From DASYQD01 sp036005845 (GTDB lineage: Bacteria > Acidobacteriota > Thermoanaerobaculia > Multivoradales > JAIOJS01): a stretch of 64,000 bases of DNA. A model generated the notes under the pieces. The model was not told the origin of the DNA. It ran no database searches and saw only the letters and a list, made by a program, of their open reading frames with translations. Position numbers and translations under genes: made by a program. Where the stretch lies: positions 25,339-89,338 of the forward strand of contig DASYQD010000174.1 in the NCBI GenBank assembly GCA_036005845.1. Direction: 5' to 3'. Shown here piece by piece: positions 8,643-17,170 of the stretch. Positions within the stretch are counted from its first letter, which is position 1. Each line of letters starts with the position of its first letter.

Positions 8643-10352
8643 TTATCCCGGCCGCACGCGAATGGTGAACTGTTTGCCGTGCGGCCCCGGCAGGCGCACG
8701 GAGACGTGGTAGAAGCTCCACGGCCGGTCGTCGCCCGGCATCTCGTGCCGCGCCGCGGTACGTTTCGGCCGCACCAGGAACGCGATGCCGCCATCGGGGC
8801 GGAAGATCAGCTCGCTCACCTCGGCGCCGCGCACCGGCAGCTCGTTGCCCGCCTGCTCGCCGCCCTCCACCCAGAACCCCGGCGCCGCGGCGGGAGTGGC
8901 GGCGAGGAGCTCGACCCACTCGCCCGCCGGCACCGCGGCTACCGAGCCGCCGGGCAGAGCAGCGCCGCCGAGCAGCGTCAGGCGGCCGTTGCCGAAGCGC
9001 AGGCGCGAGCCAAAGTGGAGCTTCGGCTGCGTCGTCTCGAGCGGCGCCCAGGGCGCGAGGTACGGCGCCGCGTAGCGCAGCTTGCCAGCGGAGTCGAACG
9101 GGTGGCGCGGGGACTTCCACAGCGGCCACAACCACGCCGCCGCCCAGATGCAGGTGACGAGCATCGCCCATTTCGACGGCGGCCGACCCACTGCGAGGCA
9201 GAGCACGGCCAGAAGCGGCACCGCGGCGCGCAGGCCCAGTGCCAGCGACGAACCGGCGATGTCGAAGGGGCGAAGGAGGAGAAGGAGCGCAAGGGAGAGC
9301 AACGCGCCCGCCCACATCGCGCCGCGCCCCTGACTGCGATCGCCGAGGAAGGCGAAGAGCACGACGGGCGCGAAATAAAAGAGGACGCCGAGGTGCCGGC
9401 CGGCGAACGCGTAGGCGACGTCCCACGCGAGCACCCGCGGGTGGAACGCGAGCTGGAAGTCCCAACCGAGACCGGCGAGCAGCGCGCGCAGCGAAGGCGT
9501 CGTGCGCGTGGTGGCGGCGCCCGCGACGGCGAGCAGCAGCAACGTCGCCGCGGCGCCGCCGAGGATCCACACGGTGCCGGCGCGACGCCGGCTCGCCGGC
9601 ACCGTGGCCGCGGCCGGCCAGAGTAGCGGCAGCGTCCACGGCGCCGCGCTCGCCACCGCGCCGAGCAGCGTGCCCACCGCGAGCCAGCGCGGCGCGAAGC
9701 GCCCGCCGCGCACCGGCGCCTCCTCGGGGTACATCTCGGGCAACCCTGCCGTGAACACCGGTGGCAACGCGGCGTGCGCGTTACGGGCGAGCGCGAACGC
9801 CACGAGCAGCAGCGCCGCGAGCAACACCTCGGGCCAGAGTCGCAGCAGGTAGGCACCGGTGGCGCTGGCAAAGAGGAGCACGATCGGTAACCAGGCAGCG
9901 CTGCGGCCGACGTGCCGCGACAGCGTCGCGGCCGCGTAGAGCGCGGCCAGCGCGAACAGCAAACCCTGTGCGAGCAATGCGCCGCGCGCGCCGGCGAGCG
10001 CCGCCCACGGCGCCAGAAAGAGGGCGTAGAGCAGCGGTGGACCGAACGGCTTGCCATCGACCGTCTCCGGCGCGTCGACGGCGATCATCGCCAGGTCGGG
10101 CACCGGCCCAACACGCAGCGCCAGCTCGCGCTCGCGCTTGACGTCCGCCGCCTCCCACACGCGGTCGCCGTCGCCGGCGAGGCTCTGCGACGCGAGCACC
10201 GACGCCGCGCTCTCGGAGTCGAGCACCGGCCCCGGCACGATGGCGACGCCGACCAGCAGCGCGACGCCGAACGCCAGCGCCAGCAACGGCGCCCACGGCA
10301 GCGGCTCGACGGCCGCGACGTCGACGCTCTCCTGCGCCGACCGCTCGCCCAC
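8643..10352 (-). CDS. Polytopic membrane protein, glycosyltransferase-like, function unknown
   Basis: 569 residues with roughly ten hydrophobic helices from residue 20 to about 430 and a soluble C-terminal domain. An extracytoplasmic segment between the first two helices carries ELALRVGPVPDLAMI and a proline-rich turn, in the position of the GT-C catalytic loop. The usual paired acidic residues are less clear than in the other membrane protein of this cluster. It starts with GTG at 10352, directly behind a strong ribosome site (GGAGGAGAGG). It lies between the GT4 glycosyltransferase gene and the Nudix gene and is nearly contiguous with the latter. A role in envelope sugar metabolism is inferred from the neighbour only. 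Confidence 0.7.
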   Translation of the reverse strand: MGERSAQESVDVAAVEPLPWAPLLALAFGVALLVGVAIVPGPVLDSESAASVLASQSLAGDGDRVWEAADVKRERELALRVGPVPDLAMIAVDAPETVDGKPFGPPLLYALFLAPWAALAGARGALLAQGLLFALAALYAAATLSRHVGRSAAWLPIVLLFASATGAYLLRLWPEVLLAALLLVAFALARNAHAALPPVFTAGLPEMYPEEAPVRGGRFAPRWLAVGTLLGAVASAAPWTLPLLWPAAATVPASRRRAGTVWILGGAAATLLLLAVAGAATTRTTPSLRALLAGLGWDFQLAFHPRVLAWDVAYAFAGRHLGVLFYFAPVVLFAFLGDRSQGRGAMWAGALLSLALLLLLRPFDIAGSSLALGLRAAVPLLAVLCLAVGRPPSKWAMLVTCIWAAAWLWPLWKSPRHPFDSAGKLRYAAPYLAPWAPLETTQPKLHFGSRLRFGNGRLTLLGGAALPGGSVAAVPAGEWVELLAATPAAAPGFWVEGGEQAGNELPVRGAEVSELIFRPDGGIAFLVRPKRTAARHEMPGDDRPWSFYHVSVRLPGPHGKQFTIRVRPG

Positions 10353-10370
10353 CTAGACCTCTCCTCCGAA

Positions 10371-10399
10371 ACGCGGCGGCGGTTCGACCGCCGCCGCGT
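10371..10399 (-). terminator. Perfect GC hairpin between glycosyltransferase and membrane-protein genes
   Basis: Two 13-bp arms (10371-10383 and 10387-10399) pair perfectly around a 3-base loop. On the minus strand the hairpin is followed by only three T residues and then by the ribosome site of the next gene. It could be a weak terminator, an attenuator or an mRNA-processing barrier rather than a classical intrinsic terminator. Confidence 0.5.
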
Positions 10400-10430
10400 C
10401 GACTCTCACGTCCCCTGACCGCGCGTCCAC

Positions 10431-12026
10431 CTACACCTCGCCCTCGAACCGCGGCCCGCCGAACTGCCAAGCGTCGCCGAGCTCGAGCAGACACGGCGCC
10501 ACCTGCAGGCGTGCGGCGCCCAACGGCCGCCGCAGCGGCACCGTGAAGACGTGCTCCTCGCCGGGATCGACGTCGCGCGGCATCTCGATCCACGGCAGCT
10601 CTTCGACAACCCCCCCCTCTTCGCCGCGCAGCACGACGCGAAGCACCGTGCCGCCAAGCCCGCGATGCGCGGCGAGCCAGCGCGCCTCGCCGGTGTTGCG
10701 CAGGCGCACGCGGATCGTGCGGCGCTCGCCCGGCGACCAGCCGTCGAGCGGCTCGACCTCCATCGCCGCCGCGAGCGGCTCCCAGAACGGCGCCCGCGGC
10801 AGCGGCTCTCGCGCCGGCGCCGGTCCCGGTGGCTCGGCATCGGCAAGCTCGCTGCACGCGGCCACGATCGCGGCCGCGGCGCGCGCCGGATCGTGCTCGC
10901 GCGCCACGTGCGCACGCGCGGCCTCCCCCAGCCGCTGCAGCGCCTCGGGCGCGGCGAGCAGCTCGGCGAGACGCGGCGCCAACGCCGCCGCCTCGCCATC
11001 CGGATCGCTGCTGTCGGCGAGAGGCACCTTCACCACCGCCTCGTCCGGCAGATCGCGGAATTGCGCGTACTCGTTGACGATCGTCGGCCGTCCGACGGCG
11101 AGTATCCGCAAGAGCGACGCCGACGTCTCCCCGGCCGTCGGATAGCGCAGATTCAAGCAGAGGTCGCTCGCCGCGATCGCGGCTTCGAGCTCGGCGAACT
11201 CCACGTAGCCGAGCACGTGCACGCGGTCGGCGACGCCGAGCTGCCGTGCTAGGCCAACGAGGTCAACGATCGGCGACACCTCGCCGGCGACCAGCAGGTG
11301 GGCGGAGGCGAGCTCGGGGCGCGCCAGCGCACGCACTGCCACGTGCGTGCGCTTCATCGGCGTCTGGAAACCGAACGAGCCCAAGACCGGTGCGCCCTCA
11401 GGAATGCCGAGCCGCGCACGCAGCGCCGCGCCGGCGGCCGCATCGGCGGGCGGCGGCAGCGGCACCGCCATCGGCACCTGCCGCGCGCGCAGCTCGGGAT
11501 CTTCGGCGTGCAACTCCTCCACCGCCCAGGCACTGTGCACCAGCACCCCCCGCTGCGCGCGCAGCAAGCTCCGCCGTGCCGGCAACGCAAATTGCACCAC
11601 CGTGTCGACGAACCCCCACCGCGCCGGCGCCGCGGCAAGCTCCCCCACCCAGCCGTGGTCCGCAGCGAGCTGCGCCCGATAACCGTCGAAGTCGCCGGGC
11701 GCCTGCCCCAACGTCCGCCCGAGCAGGAAGTGGTGCAACACGAGATCGTGCAGCACCAACACGCCCGGCACGCGCAGCGCCGCCTCCCACACCGGCCGGT
11801 GCAGCTCGTTGTTCCCCATCTGGTACAGCGGCAGCCGTTCATTGCCCAGCCCCGCCGGCGTCACCACAGGCCACCGCGCCGCGAGCAGCGGCGACACCGC
11901 CTGCCCCGGCAACGCCACCAGCCGCAAATCGCACCGCTCGCCCAGATGCGGCAGCAAGTCCGCGCTGTAATCCGCAATCCCCGTCCGCGCCGGCGGCAGC
12001 GGCGACACATAGTCGACTCGCAACAT
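10431..12026 (-). CDS. GT4-family glycosyltransferase with C-terminal beta-sandwich-like domain
   Basis: 531 residues. The first 390 form a GT-B glycosyltransferase: N-terminal YVSPLPPARTGIADYS (typical of GT4 enzymes that sense a nucleotide sugar), GSFGFQTPMKR at the start of the C-terminal Rossmann domain, and the donor-site segment RYPTAGETSASLLR with the catalytic EX-type glutamate. After a Pro/Ala linker (about 395-420) comes a roughly 110-residue segment rich in beta strands (RTIRVRLRNTGEARW, EHVFTVPLRRP). It resembles an Ig/NBR1-like or carbohydrate-associated sandwich, which is unusual on this enzyme. Acts in the cytoplasm or at the inner membrane, probably on a surface polysaccharide; donor and acceptor are unknown. 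Start ATG at 12026. Confidence 0.85.
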   Translation of the reverse strand: MLRVDYVSPLPPARTGIADYSADLLPHLGERCDLRLVALPGQAVSPLLAARWPVVTPAGLGNERLPLYQMGNNELHRPVWEAALRVPGVLVLHDLVLHHFLLGRTLGQAPGDFDGYRAQLAADHGWVGELAAAPARWGFVDTVVQFALPARRSLLRAQRGVLVHSAWAVEELHAEDPELRARQVPMAVPLPPPADAAAGAALRARLGIPEGAPVLGSFGFQTPMKRTHVAVRALARPELASAHLLVAGEVSPIVDLVGLARQLGVADRVHVLGYVEFAELEAAIAASDLCLNLRYPTAGETSASLLRILAVGRPTIVNEYAQFRDLPDEAVVKVPLADSSDPDGEAAALAPRLAELLAAPEALQRLGEAARAHVAREHDPARAAAAIVAACSELADAEPPGPAPAREPLPRAPFWEPLAAAMEVEPLDGWSPGERRTIRVRLRNTGEARWLAAHRGLGGTVLRVVLRGEEGGVVEELPWIEMPRDVDPGEEHVFTVPLRRPLGAARLQVAPCLLELGDAWQFGGPRFEGEV

Positions 12027-12228
12027 GGGCTAAGGAGCCTAGCAGCCCGTCACATCCTCACTTCCCTCAAGCATCGAGGATCGAGGCGCGGGTCGGGCGC
12101 CGGCCGCAGCGGGCGCGCGGGGGGGAGGGCTCCCACCGCGCGCAGCTTGCGAGCACGGTGGGATACCCACCCGCAGGCGGGGACCCGCGCGGCCGGCGGC
12201 CGTTCCGCGCCTCTCCGACCCTCAGCCC
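12027..12228. other. Intergenic region between prfB and GT4 gene, no gene seen
   Basis: About 200 bp of very GC-rich sequence. CCCACCG and CGGTGGG arms near 12131-12161 could fold into a short hairpin 3' of prfB. There is no T-tract, so a Rho-independent terminator is not supported. No tRNA or small reading frame is evident. Confidence 0.4.
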
Positions 12229-13348
12229 CTAGACGGCGAGCTCGCGCACGCCCTTGTCCATCTCCCCGCGCAAATACCCCTCGATGAACGGTGCCAGGTC
12301 CCCGTCGAGCACCCGATCCGCGTCGCCGACCTCGACGCCCGTGCGGTGGTCCTTGACCATGCGGTAGGGGTGCAGTACGTAGCTGCGGATCTGGCTGCCC
12401 CAGGCGATGTCCTTCTTCTCGCCCTCGCGCTTGGCGTTCTCCGCCTCGCGCTTCTTGACCTCGAGGTCGTAGAGCCGCGCCTTCAGCACCTTCATCGCCG
12501 TCGAGCGGTTCTTGTGCTGGCTGCGCTCGTTCTGGCACGAGACGACGATGCCGCTGGGCAGGTGGGTGATGCGGATCGCCGACTCCGTCTTGTTGACGTG
12601 CTGCCCGCCGGCGCCCGACGATCGAAAGGTGTCGATCCGCAGGTCCTTGTCGTCGATGTCGACCTCGATGTCGTCGTCGATCTCCGGATACACGTCGAGC
12701 GAGGCGAACGACGTCTGCCGCCGCGCGTTGGCGTCGAAGGGGCTGATGCGCACCAGGCGGTGCACGCCCATCTCGCCCTTCAGATAGCCGTAGGCGTAAT
12801 CGCCGCGCACCGCCAGCGTGGCGCTCTTGATGCCTGCCTCCTCGCCGTCCTGGCGGTCGAGCAGCTCCACCTCGTAGCCGTTCTTCTCCGCCCAGCGCAG
12901 GTACATGCGCAGCAGCATGTCGGCCCAATCCTGCGAGTCGGTGCCGCCGGCGCCCGAGTGCACCAGCATCAGCGCCGGCTTGTCGTCGTTCTCGCCGGAG
13001 AGCTTGAGTTGCAGCTCGAGCTGCTCGAGCTCGTGCTGCACGCGGTCGGCGAAGCTCGCCGCGTCCTCGCCGCCCTCCTCGCTCTCGGCGAGCAGCTCGT
13101 TCCAGGTCTGCAGCTCCTCGCTGTCGCTGGTGAGGCGCCGCAGCGCCTGCTGCCGCCGTTCGAGCTGCCGCCGGCGCTGCAGCACCGGCTTGCTCTTCTC
13201 GGGGTCCTCCCAGAAGCCGGGGGCCTGGATGGAAGCGTCGATCTCGGCGAGCTTCTCGTCTAGGTCCGCTTCCTCAAAGGTACCCCCGAAGGGTGATGAT
13301 CTGCGAGGCGAGCTGGTCGAGGCGCTGGCGGGTATCGGCAACGGTCAT
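12229..13348 (-). CDS. prfB: Peptide chain release factor 2, expressed by programmed +1 frameshift
   Basis: Release factor RF2 reads UGA and UAA stop codons. The gene is in two overlapping frames. Residues 1-24 (MTVADTRQRL to ITLRGYL) are encoded from ATG 13348 to 13277, then an in-frame TGA (13276-13274) follows. A +1 shift on CTT-T continues with EEADLDEKLAEID to the stop at 12229, giving about 372 residues (E. coli RF2 has 365). The mature frame has the tripeptide SPF (in VRISPFDANARR) for UGA recognition and GGQ (in GAGGQHVNKTES) for peptidyl-tRNA hydrolysis. The ATG overlaps the stop of lnt as ATGA, so translation is probably coupled. A start at 13341 in the second frame would give an unnatural N-terminus and is rejected. 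Confidence 0.96.
13274..13288 (-). promoter_or_regulatory. Programmed +1 frameshift site of prfB
   Basis: On the minus strand the sequence reads CGGGGGTACCTTTGA. It has a Shine-Dalgarno-like G-run three bases before the slippery CTT, then the TGA stop. This is the canonical RF2 autoregulatory site: low RF2 lets the ribosome slip from CUU to UUU and continue. Only UAU to UAC and A to C in the G-run context differ from the E. coli arrangement. Confidence 0.95.
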
Positions 13349-14886
13349 GGTGCGAAGTTCCTCGTTGGCGGTGGCGTGGAAGCCCGCAATGTAGCAAATG
13401 GGCGACGCACGAGCACGAGCGCGCCGATCGCCAGCACCCACGCCAGCGCCGGCCCCAGCCACGGCCGCCGCGCGTACGGCGACAGCCCCACGCCGCCGAC
13501 CACCTCGCCACGCAACACCCCCTGCTGGTACGGGCCGAGCTGCGACGCCACAGAACCGTCGGCGCGCACCAGCGCCGAGATGCCGGTGATCGCGGCCCGC
13601 ACCAGCGGCCGCCGCTCCTCGGCGGCGCGGAAGCGCACGGCGCGGAAGTGCTGCCAGGGCGCGCTGGTGTCGCCGTACCAGGCGTCGTTGGTGATCGTCA
13701 CCAGCGCGGTGGCGCCGCCGCGCACCGCCTCCGCGACCTCACCCGGGAAGATCACCTCGAAGCAGATCGCCACCGCCAGCTTCTCGCGTCCCCAGTCGAG
13801 CAGCCGTAGCTCGCTCGCCGCCGTGAAGTCGCCGGCGTTGCGGGCCAGGCTGTCGAGAAACGGAAAAAGCGCCTTCGCCGGCACGTACTCGCCGAACGGA
13901 ACCAGGTGGCGTTTGTCGGCGCGCTGCTCGCGGAGGTCGGGCAAGAGCAGGAAGGCGGCGTTGCGCCACCGCTTGTCGCTCTCCTGAAAGGCGGTGTTGA
14001 AGAGGATCGGACAGCCGCGCGCGGCGAGACGGTGCAGGTCGTCGCGGAAGTTGGCGTCTCGCGGGTAGTCGAATGGCCAGCCGGCGCTCTCCGGCCATAC
14101 GACGAGGGCGCCCGCACGATCGCACGCGCCTTCTGACATCGACACCAAGCGCGCGTAGTTGCGCATCGCCGGCAGCGGCTCGTAGTGAACGAGGTTGGCG
14201 ATGTTGGGCTGCAGCAAGCGCACCGTCTGCGGCGGCCCCGGCCGCGCCTCGCCGTGCGCGAAACGCCCGGCGAGCGGCAGCAGCGTCAACGGCACGAGCA
14301 CCGCGATCGCGCCGAGCCGCGGCCGGCGCATCGCGATCGCCATCGCAACGCCAAGGTTGGCGAGCACGACGAGGTACGAGATCCCCCACGGCCCCAGCCA
14401 CGACGACAGCGGCAGCGCGCCGGGAACGTCGACCCACGCGTACGCAGCGATGTTCCAAGGGAACCCGGAAGCGATCCAGCCGCGCAACAGCTCGAGAACC
14501 ACCCACAGCGCCGGCAGCCCGACCATCGCCGACCAGCCGCCACGCCCCCACAGCCGCGCACCGAAGCCGGTGAACGCAGCGTGAAAGAGCGCAAGGTAGG
14601 AGGCCAGCAGGCCGAGCAGCGCCCACGAGAGCCACGCCGGCAGCTGGCCGTAGGTCACGAGCGTGGAGGCGATCCATGGAATCGAGGCGACCCAGTAGAC
14701 GACGCCGTGCACGAACCCGAGCAGCGCCGGCCGTGGCGAGCCCATCAGCAACAGCAACGGCACCAGCGCCAGCCACGGTGCTAAGACGTACGCGCGCGGT
14801 TCGAACTGCGAGGCCCACAGCAGCCCACCAAGCGCGGCGAAGGCTAACCAAGTCAGGAGAACGAGCGAACGCCGCTGCGTGCGCAA
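13345..14886 (-). CDS. lnt: Apolipoprotein N-acyltransferase
   Basis: Inner-membrane enzyme that adds the third acyl chain to the N-terminal Cys of lipoproteins. The 513 residues hold about seven hydrophobic helices (six N-terminal plus one at the C-terminus) around a nitrilase-fold periplasmic domain. The catalytic triad is visible: Glu266 in WPES, Lys325 in KRHLVPFGEYVP and Cys375 in AICFE. The spacing is as in E. coli (267, 335, 387). The start appears to be TTG at 14886; the only upstream in-frame space ends at the SPOR gene's stop, and AGGGAAG lies 8-9 bp before TTG. The stop codon overlaps the prfB ATG. The predicted lipoproteins in this window would be its substrates. Confidence 0.94.
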   Translation of the reverse strand: MRTQRRSLVLLTWLAFAALGGLLWASQFEPRAYVLAPWLALVPLLLLMGSPRPALLGFVHGVVYWVASIPWIASTLVTYGQLPAWLSWALLGLLASYLALFHAAFTGFGARLWGRGGWSAMVGLPALWVVLELLRGWIASGFPWNIAAYAWVDVPGALPLSSWLGPWGISYLVVLANLGVAMAIAMRRPRLGAIAVLVPLTLLPLAGRFAHGEARPGPPQTVRLLQPNIANLVHYEPLPAMRNYARLVSMSEGACDRAGALVVWPESAGWPFDYPRDANFRDDLHRLAARGCPILFNTAFQESDKRWRNAAFLLLPDLREQRADKRHLVPFGEYVPAKALFPFLDSLARNAGDFTAASELRLLDWGREKLAVAICFEVIFPGEVAEAVRGGATALVTITNDAWYGDTSAPWQHFRAVRFRAAEERRPLVRAAITGISALVRADGSVASQLGPYQQGVLRGEVVGGVGLSPYARRPWLGPALAWVLAIGALVLVRRPFATLRASTPPPTRNFAP

Positions 14887-14919
14887 CCGTGTCCGCTTCC
14901 CTGGCTCGTTCAGCTCGTT

Positions 14920-15594
14920 TTACGGCGCAGCCGTGATCCAGGTATCGACGCGGAACTCGCGGCGCGCCTTGGCAGCCGCGGCGTCCGCATCCGCGCGCTG
15001 CGTGAACGGCCCGACGCGGACGCGGAACATCGGCCCCGCCGGCGACAGGAACGCTTTGAAGCCCGCCGCGCGCATGCGAGTCTCGAGTCGCCGCGCCTGG
15101 AGCTCGTCGCGCGAGGAGAACACTTGAATGAAGAGCGCTCCCGCCGGAGCCGCGGAAGCAGCCGGCGCGGCAGTGCCGGCGGGCGAAGCGGCAGGCGGAG
15201 CGCTCGGGCCGGGCTCCCCTTCCGGTTCGCCGCCGGGAGCGGCCGGCGCAGGGCTGGCGCCCGCCTGCGGCGCATCCTTCACGCCGAGGTCTTGCGCCAG
15301 CGTCGTGCCCTGCCGCGGGTGTTGCGCCAGGTCTTGGAGATCCGGACGCTCGCTGCCCGTGTCGCTCTTGCCTGCACCGTCGTTGAAGAACGCCAGCTCC
15401 TCGGGCTGCCCGGAAGGCGTCGGCTCCGCCGCCGCCTGCTGCGGCCCATCGGCAGCCGCCGCCGGCGACCCGCGCCCCACCCAGACGCCGGCGAAGAAAG
15501 AAGCCAACACGCAAACGAGCAGGATCACGAACGCCACCAGCACCTGCCGGTTGGTCAACGCGATCTCGTAATAGCTGGGCTCCTGCTCGCTCAA
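14920..15594 (-). CDS. SPOR-domain membrane protein
   Basis: 224 residues: a short cytoplasmic tail, one transmembrane helix (about 18-40, VLVAFVILLVCVLASFF), a long Pro/Ala/Gly linker and a C-terminal SPOR domain (about 148-224). The SPOR signature is seen in FIQVFSSRDELQARRLETR and FRVRVGPFTQRADADAAAA. SPOR domains bind glycan strands lacking stem peptides at the septum, so this is probably a bitopic division or cell-wall protein like FtsN/DedD, although FtsN identity is not shown. Located 33 bp upstream of lnt on the same strand. Confidence 0.88.
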   Translation of the reverse strand: MSEQEPSYYEIALTNRQVLVAFVILLVCVLASFFAGVWVGRGSPAAAADGPQQAAAEPTPSGQPEELAFFNDGAGKSDTGSERPDLQDLAQHPRQGTTLAQDLGVKDAPQAGASPAPAAPGGEPEGEPGPSAPPAASPAGTAAPAASAAPAGALFIQVFSSRDELQARRLETRMRAAGFKAFLSPAGPMFRVRVGPFTQRADADAAAAKARREFRVDTWITAAP

Positions 15595-15734
15595 CGTCGC
15601 CCTCCCGCCTCAGAGGGTAATCGGTTCAAGCGCTTAAGTCGAGCCGGCGGCGGAGCTCGTGGCTCGAGCAGGCTCACCTGGAAGAGTGGGGTGGACTGCG
15701 AGTGATGGTGACCTCCCGGCCGGCGAGTGCGGGC

Positions 15735-15887
15735 GGATCCGGAGGCCGCCGCCGCGGGGCACGGCTCGCTTCCGAAGTAGTCGGGCGGGAGCGCTCGCCT
15801 CGCCCGGAGGGCGCGCAACGCACCGCTGTCACGGAGCATCACTTGCAGCGCCCTCCGGGAGGCCCCGCCGCGGCGGCCTCCGGATCC
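15735..15887. repeat. Nested inverted repeat
   Basis: The outer arms 15735-15760 and 15862-15887 are complementary at 25 of 26 positions. Inside them a second pair, 15803-15814 and 15848-15859, is a perfect 12-bp inverted repeat (CCCGGAGGGCGC). The whole unit could extrude as a branched cruciform or be an excision-type palindromic element. Confidence 0.75.
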
Positions 15888-16160
15888 GCTGGCACTCGCC
15901 TACATGAGTGGATGTCGAGCGACCTGTTGGCGAGCTCGGGTGTCGCCGTGGTGGGCCAGGCTCTCTACCTCGCGCTCGATGCACGTCGCGACACACGCAT
16001 CGTCGTGCCGCTATTCATTCGTCGTCGCGCCGATCGCACAGCGTGGCCCACTCGCGGTCCAGCCGTAGTCGTCAGATTTCGACGAGCCACGGCGTGGGCC
16101 ACTCGCGATCCAACTATGGCCAGCTTCCGACGACCACGCTGAAGGCGTTCGCGACAGCCG

Positions 16161-16310
16161 GGTCCGGAGGGCGCCGCAGTGGGGCTTCCGGAGGGCGCAT
16201 TAGTAAGTAGTCGAAAACAGCGATCGAGCAAGCGCCCGGAGGCAAGCGAGCCGCTCCCACCCGCACACCTCAGAAAGGCGAGCGTGCCCCACAGCGGCGC
16301 CCTCCGAACC
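16161..16310. repeat. Inverted repeat around slipin 3' flank
   Basis: Arms 16161-16184 and 16287-16310 are complementary at 22 of 24 positions and contain the same CGGAGGGCGCCGC core as the neighbouring nested repeat. They enclose about 100 bp without a recognisable gene. The element lies just 3' of the slipin gene. Confidence 0.7.
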
Positions 16311-16402
16311 CGGCAGCGAACGCCGGCCCGTGACCAGCGAGCGCCCGCGCACCGCGAACCGCGAACCGCGAGCGCTCCCCTCCTCGCCGCGAGCTCGCGA
16401 AC

Positions 16403-17167
16403 CTACTCGCCGAGCTTCTTCTTGAAGCTCTCGAAAACGTCGATCGGTATGGGGAAAATGATCGTCGAATTCTTCTCCGCCGAAATCTCCGTCAAAGTCT
16501 GCAAATACCGCAACTGCAAGGTGGTCGGGTTCTCCGAGATCACCGCCGCTGCCTTGGCCAACTGAGCCGAAGCCTGGAATTCGCCCTCGGCGTGGATGAT
16601 CTTCGCCCGCTTCTCGCGCTCGGCCTCCGCCTGCCGCGCCATCGCGCGCTGCATCTCCACCGGCAAGTCGACGTTCTTCACCTCCACCATCGACACCTTG
16701 ATGCCCCACTGATCGGTGTGGCTCTCGATGATCGTCTGCAACTGCTCGTTCAGCTTGTCGCGCTCCGACAGCAGCGAGTCCATCTCCGCCTGGCCGAGCA
16801 CCGAGCGCAGCGTCGTCTGCGACAACTGCCGCGTCGCGTACTCGAAGTTCTCCACCTCGACGACGGCCTTCAACGGGTTCAACACCCGGAAATAAATGAT
16901 CGCGTTCACCTTCACCGAGACGTTGTCGCGCGTGATGATGTCCTGCGGCGGCACCTCCATCACCAGCGTGCGCAGCGAGATCCGCACCGCCTTCTCGATG
17001 ATCAGCCAGACGAAGGTGATGCCCGGCCCCTTCTCGTGCTGCACCAGGCGGCCGAGGCGGAACACCACCAGCCGCTCGTACTCCTTCACCACCCGGATCG
17101 ACAGCAAGAGATAAAAGAACAGCGCCATGATGAAGAAGCCCACACACCCGAACGTCGTCGGCAACAT
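16403..17167 (-). CDS. Slipin (stomatin/prohibitin-like, SPFH domain) membrane protein
   Basis: 254-residue SPFH/Band 7 protein. An N-terminal hydrophobic segment (about 8-26) anchors it. The SPFH domain follows (KEYERLVVFRLGR, GPGITFV, EVPPQDIITRDNVSV), then a charged coiled coil (QRAMARQAEAEREKRAKIIHAEGEFQ) and the C-terminal ISAEKNSTIIFPIPIDV, which is diagnostic of slipins. It forms oligomeric microdomain scaffolds in the inner membrane. The ATG is 3 bp after the stop of the upstream nfeD gene, the classic NfeD-slipin operon pairing. Confidence 0.93.
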   Translation of the reverse strand: MLPTTFGCVGFFIMALFFYLLLSIRVVKEYERLVVFRLGRLVQHEKGPGITFVWLIIEKAVRISLRTLVMEVPPQDIITRDNVSVKVNAIIYFRVLNPLKAVVEVENFEYATRQLSQTTLRSVLGQAEMDSLLSERDKLNEQLQTIIESHTDQWGIKVSMVEVKNVDLPVEMQRAMARQAEAEREKRAKIIHAEGEFQASAQLAKAAAVISENPTTLQLRYLQTLTEISAEKNSTIIFPIPIDVFESFKKKLGE

Positions 17168-17170
17168 CGC

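Larger units (their letters stand above)
15595..16402. repeat. 800-bp gene-free region with nested inverted and direct repeats
   Basis: No supported gene lies here. The stretch contains two large inverted-repeat structures (listed separately), a short imperfect direct repeat (16041-16061 and 16093-16113, about 19 of 21 bases alike) and a 7-bp tandem repeat, GCGAACC, near 16356. The motif CCGGAGGGCGC or its complement recurs at least five times. It could be a cluster of palindromic elements or the remains of a mobile element; nothing coding is recognisable inside. Confidence 0.7.

Noticed and set aside
12229..13341. prfB as a single 370-residue frame starting at 13341
   Set aside because: Its first residues are not RF2-like, and the ATG frame plus slippery site explains the normal RF2 N-terminus.
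16352..16371. GCGAACC tandem repeat as a plasmid iteron or origin
   Set aside because: Only two or three units, no replication gene nearby, and no AT-rich stretch.
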